Shown piece after piece: positions 63,447-64,000 of a stretch of 64,000 bases of DNA (positions within the stretch are counted from its first letter, which is position 1; every line of letters begins with the position of its first letter). This stretch comes from Vampirovibrio sp. (GTDB lineage Bacteria > Cyanobacteriota > Vampirovibrionia > Vampirovibrionales > JAJTHC01). The stretch is from contig JACEUU010000002.1 in assembly GCA_024998755.1 (NCBI GenBank), positions 354,045 to 418,044 on the forward strand, in the 5' to 3' direction. Under the pieces are notes generated by a model. It saw only the letters and a list, made by a program, of their open reading frames with translations. It was not told where the DNA came from and did not search any database. The translations under genes were made by a program, and so were the position numbers.

Positions 63447-64000
63447 ATGCCAGATCAACGTCATCCACAACCGCATCAGGGTAATGACTATCCACCAGCA
63501 GCTACTAAGCAACATAGCTTAGTAAAGCAGGGCTACGTTCAAGTGGGTAATCCTGTTACATTAAATTCAATTAACCCCTACGAAAAAGAAGTGCTTGATA
63601 AATTTCAACACTGCGTTTGGGAAGCTGAAGAACAAGCGAGGCAAGTTATTGAATCGTCACAGGCAAATGCAGATGCATTGGAAGAAAAGGCTAGAAACAG
63701 GGCGTTGGAATTGATAGAAAAGGCACATCAAAAAGCGGCAGAAATTGAAGATGCTGCCCTAGCGAAACAAGCACAAATAGAAACGGACTCTCAAGAACAG
63801 GGATTTCAGGCAGGTTTTGATGCAGGCTTGGCTTCAGGTTATGAAACAGCAGGGCAGGAAACGCTCGACCTGCTAAATAGTGCGAAAAAAATCCAAGAAT
63901 TAGCGTATCAAACACAACATCGTATTTTAAAAGAATTGAAACAAGAAGCTTTAGTGCTGATGGAACACGTCCTTAAACAAACGGGTTATTTGGCTTGGCA
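63447..64000 (+). CDS. fliH: FliH-like flagellar export regulator, cut by window edge
   Basis: Open from ATG 63447 to the window end (184 codons, no stop). The N-terminal ~55 residues are polar and His/Gln-rich, then there is a long charged coiled coil (WEAEEQARQVIESSQANADA...), then GFQAGFDAGLASGYETAG, the GxxxG-type repeat typical of FliH, which regulates the FliI ATPase. Its place directly after fliG supports this. The ATPase-binding C-terminus is outside. Confidence 0.8.
   Translation, partial: MPDQRHPQPHQGNDYPPAATKQHSLVKQGYVQVGNPVTLNSINPYEKEVLDKFQHCVWEAEEQARQVIESSQANADALEEKARNRALELIEKAHQKAAEIEDAALAKQAQIETDSQEQGFQAGFDAGLASGYETAGQETLDLLNSAKKIQELAYQTQHRILKELKQEALVLMEHVLKQTGYLAW

Overview
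The window reads as chromosome of a Gram-negative-type, AT-rich, flagellated bacterium. Outer-membrane export proteins (TolC-like, Wza-like), a type I secretion set, FliG and the start of a FliH-like gene, the futalosine menaquinone enzyme MqnC, a CsaB-type pyruvyltransferase, a GHL10 glycosidase-like protein, HEAT repeats and a Mini-RNase III next to cysS together suggest a non-photosynthetic Cyanobacteriota lineage (Vampirovibrionia/'Melainabacteria'). That placement is an inference from gene content, not a search result, and I hold it at about 0.4. No rRNA, tRNA or CRISPR array was recognised.

Layout. 1-4.9 kb: two orphan hypothetical genes, then a metal-type MerR regulator that overlaps a tiny secreted Cys-rich peptide, then anmK and a YqeG-like phosphatase. 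4.9-5.6 kb: a gene-free stretch holding two tandem hairpins with the same 8-nt loop, a candidate small RNA. 5.6-15.9 kb: housekeeping and biosynthesis (XRE regulator, murF, a short leuA, mqnC, a GNAT, ispD, a HEAT protein, a large GHL10 protein). 16-20.4 kb: an IS630-type and an IS5-type element flank metG. 20.4-28 kb: a broken GHKL-ATPase gene with an HExxH motif, upp, a type II restriction-modification pair, mnmA, and a methyltransferase-like gene wrecked by a MITE and small indels. 28.5-32 kb: orphan genes, one with a near-consensus promoter and palindromic operator. 32-38 kb: mrnC, cysS, a Spy/CpxP-like protein, folK, a membrane protein, isocitrate dehydrogenase. 38-49 kb: csaB, an RTX protein, a glycosyltransferase, a parvulin-like protein and a complete ABC/HlyD/TolC type I secretion system. 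49-58.5 kb: a full polysaccharide cluster (initiating sugar transferase, glycosyltransferase, Wzz/Wzc-like, Wzy/WaaL-like, Wza-like, Wzx-like). 58.5-64 kb: a TspO-like protein, tyrS, an orphan gene, fliG and the start of fliH.

How it fits together. The 38-58 kb half looks devoted to the cell surface: pyruvylated polymer (CsaB), a Wzx/Wzy-type exopolysaccharide, and a calcium-binding RTX protein exported by its own type I machine. Repeats are abundant: at least four families of short inverted-repeat elements, one location with three elements nested inside each other, and MITEs whose ends match the resident IS630. Several genes carry single-base or short indels at homopolymers or tandem repeats. 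These may be real decay, phase variation or assembly error, and raw reads are needed to tell.
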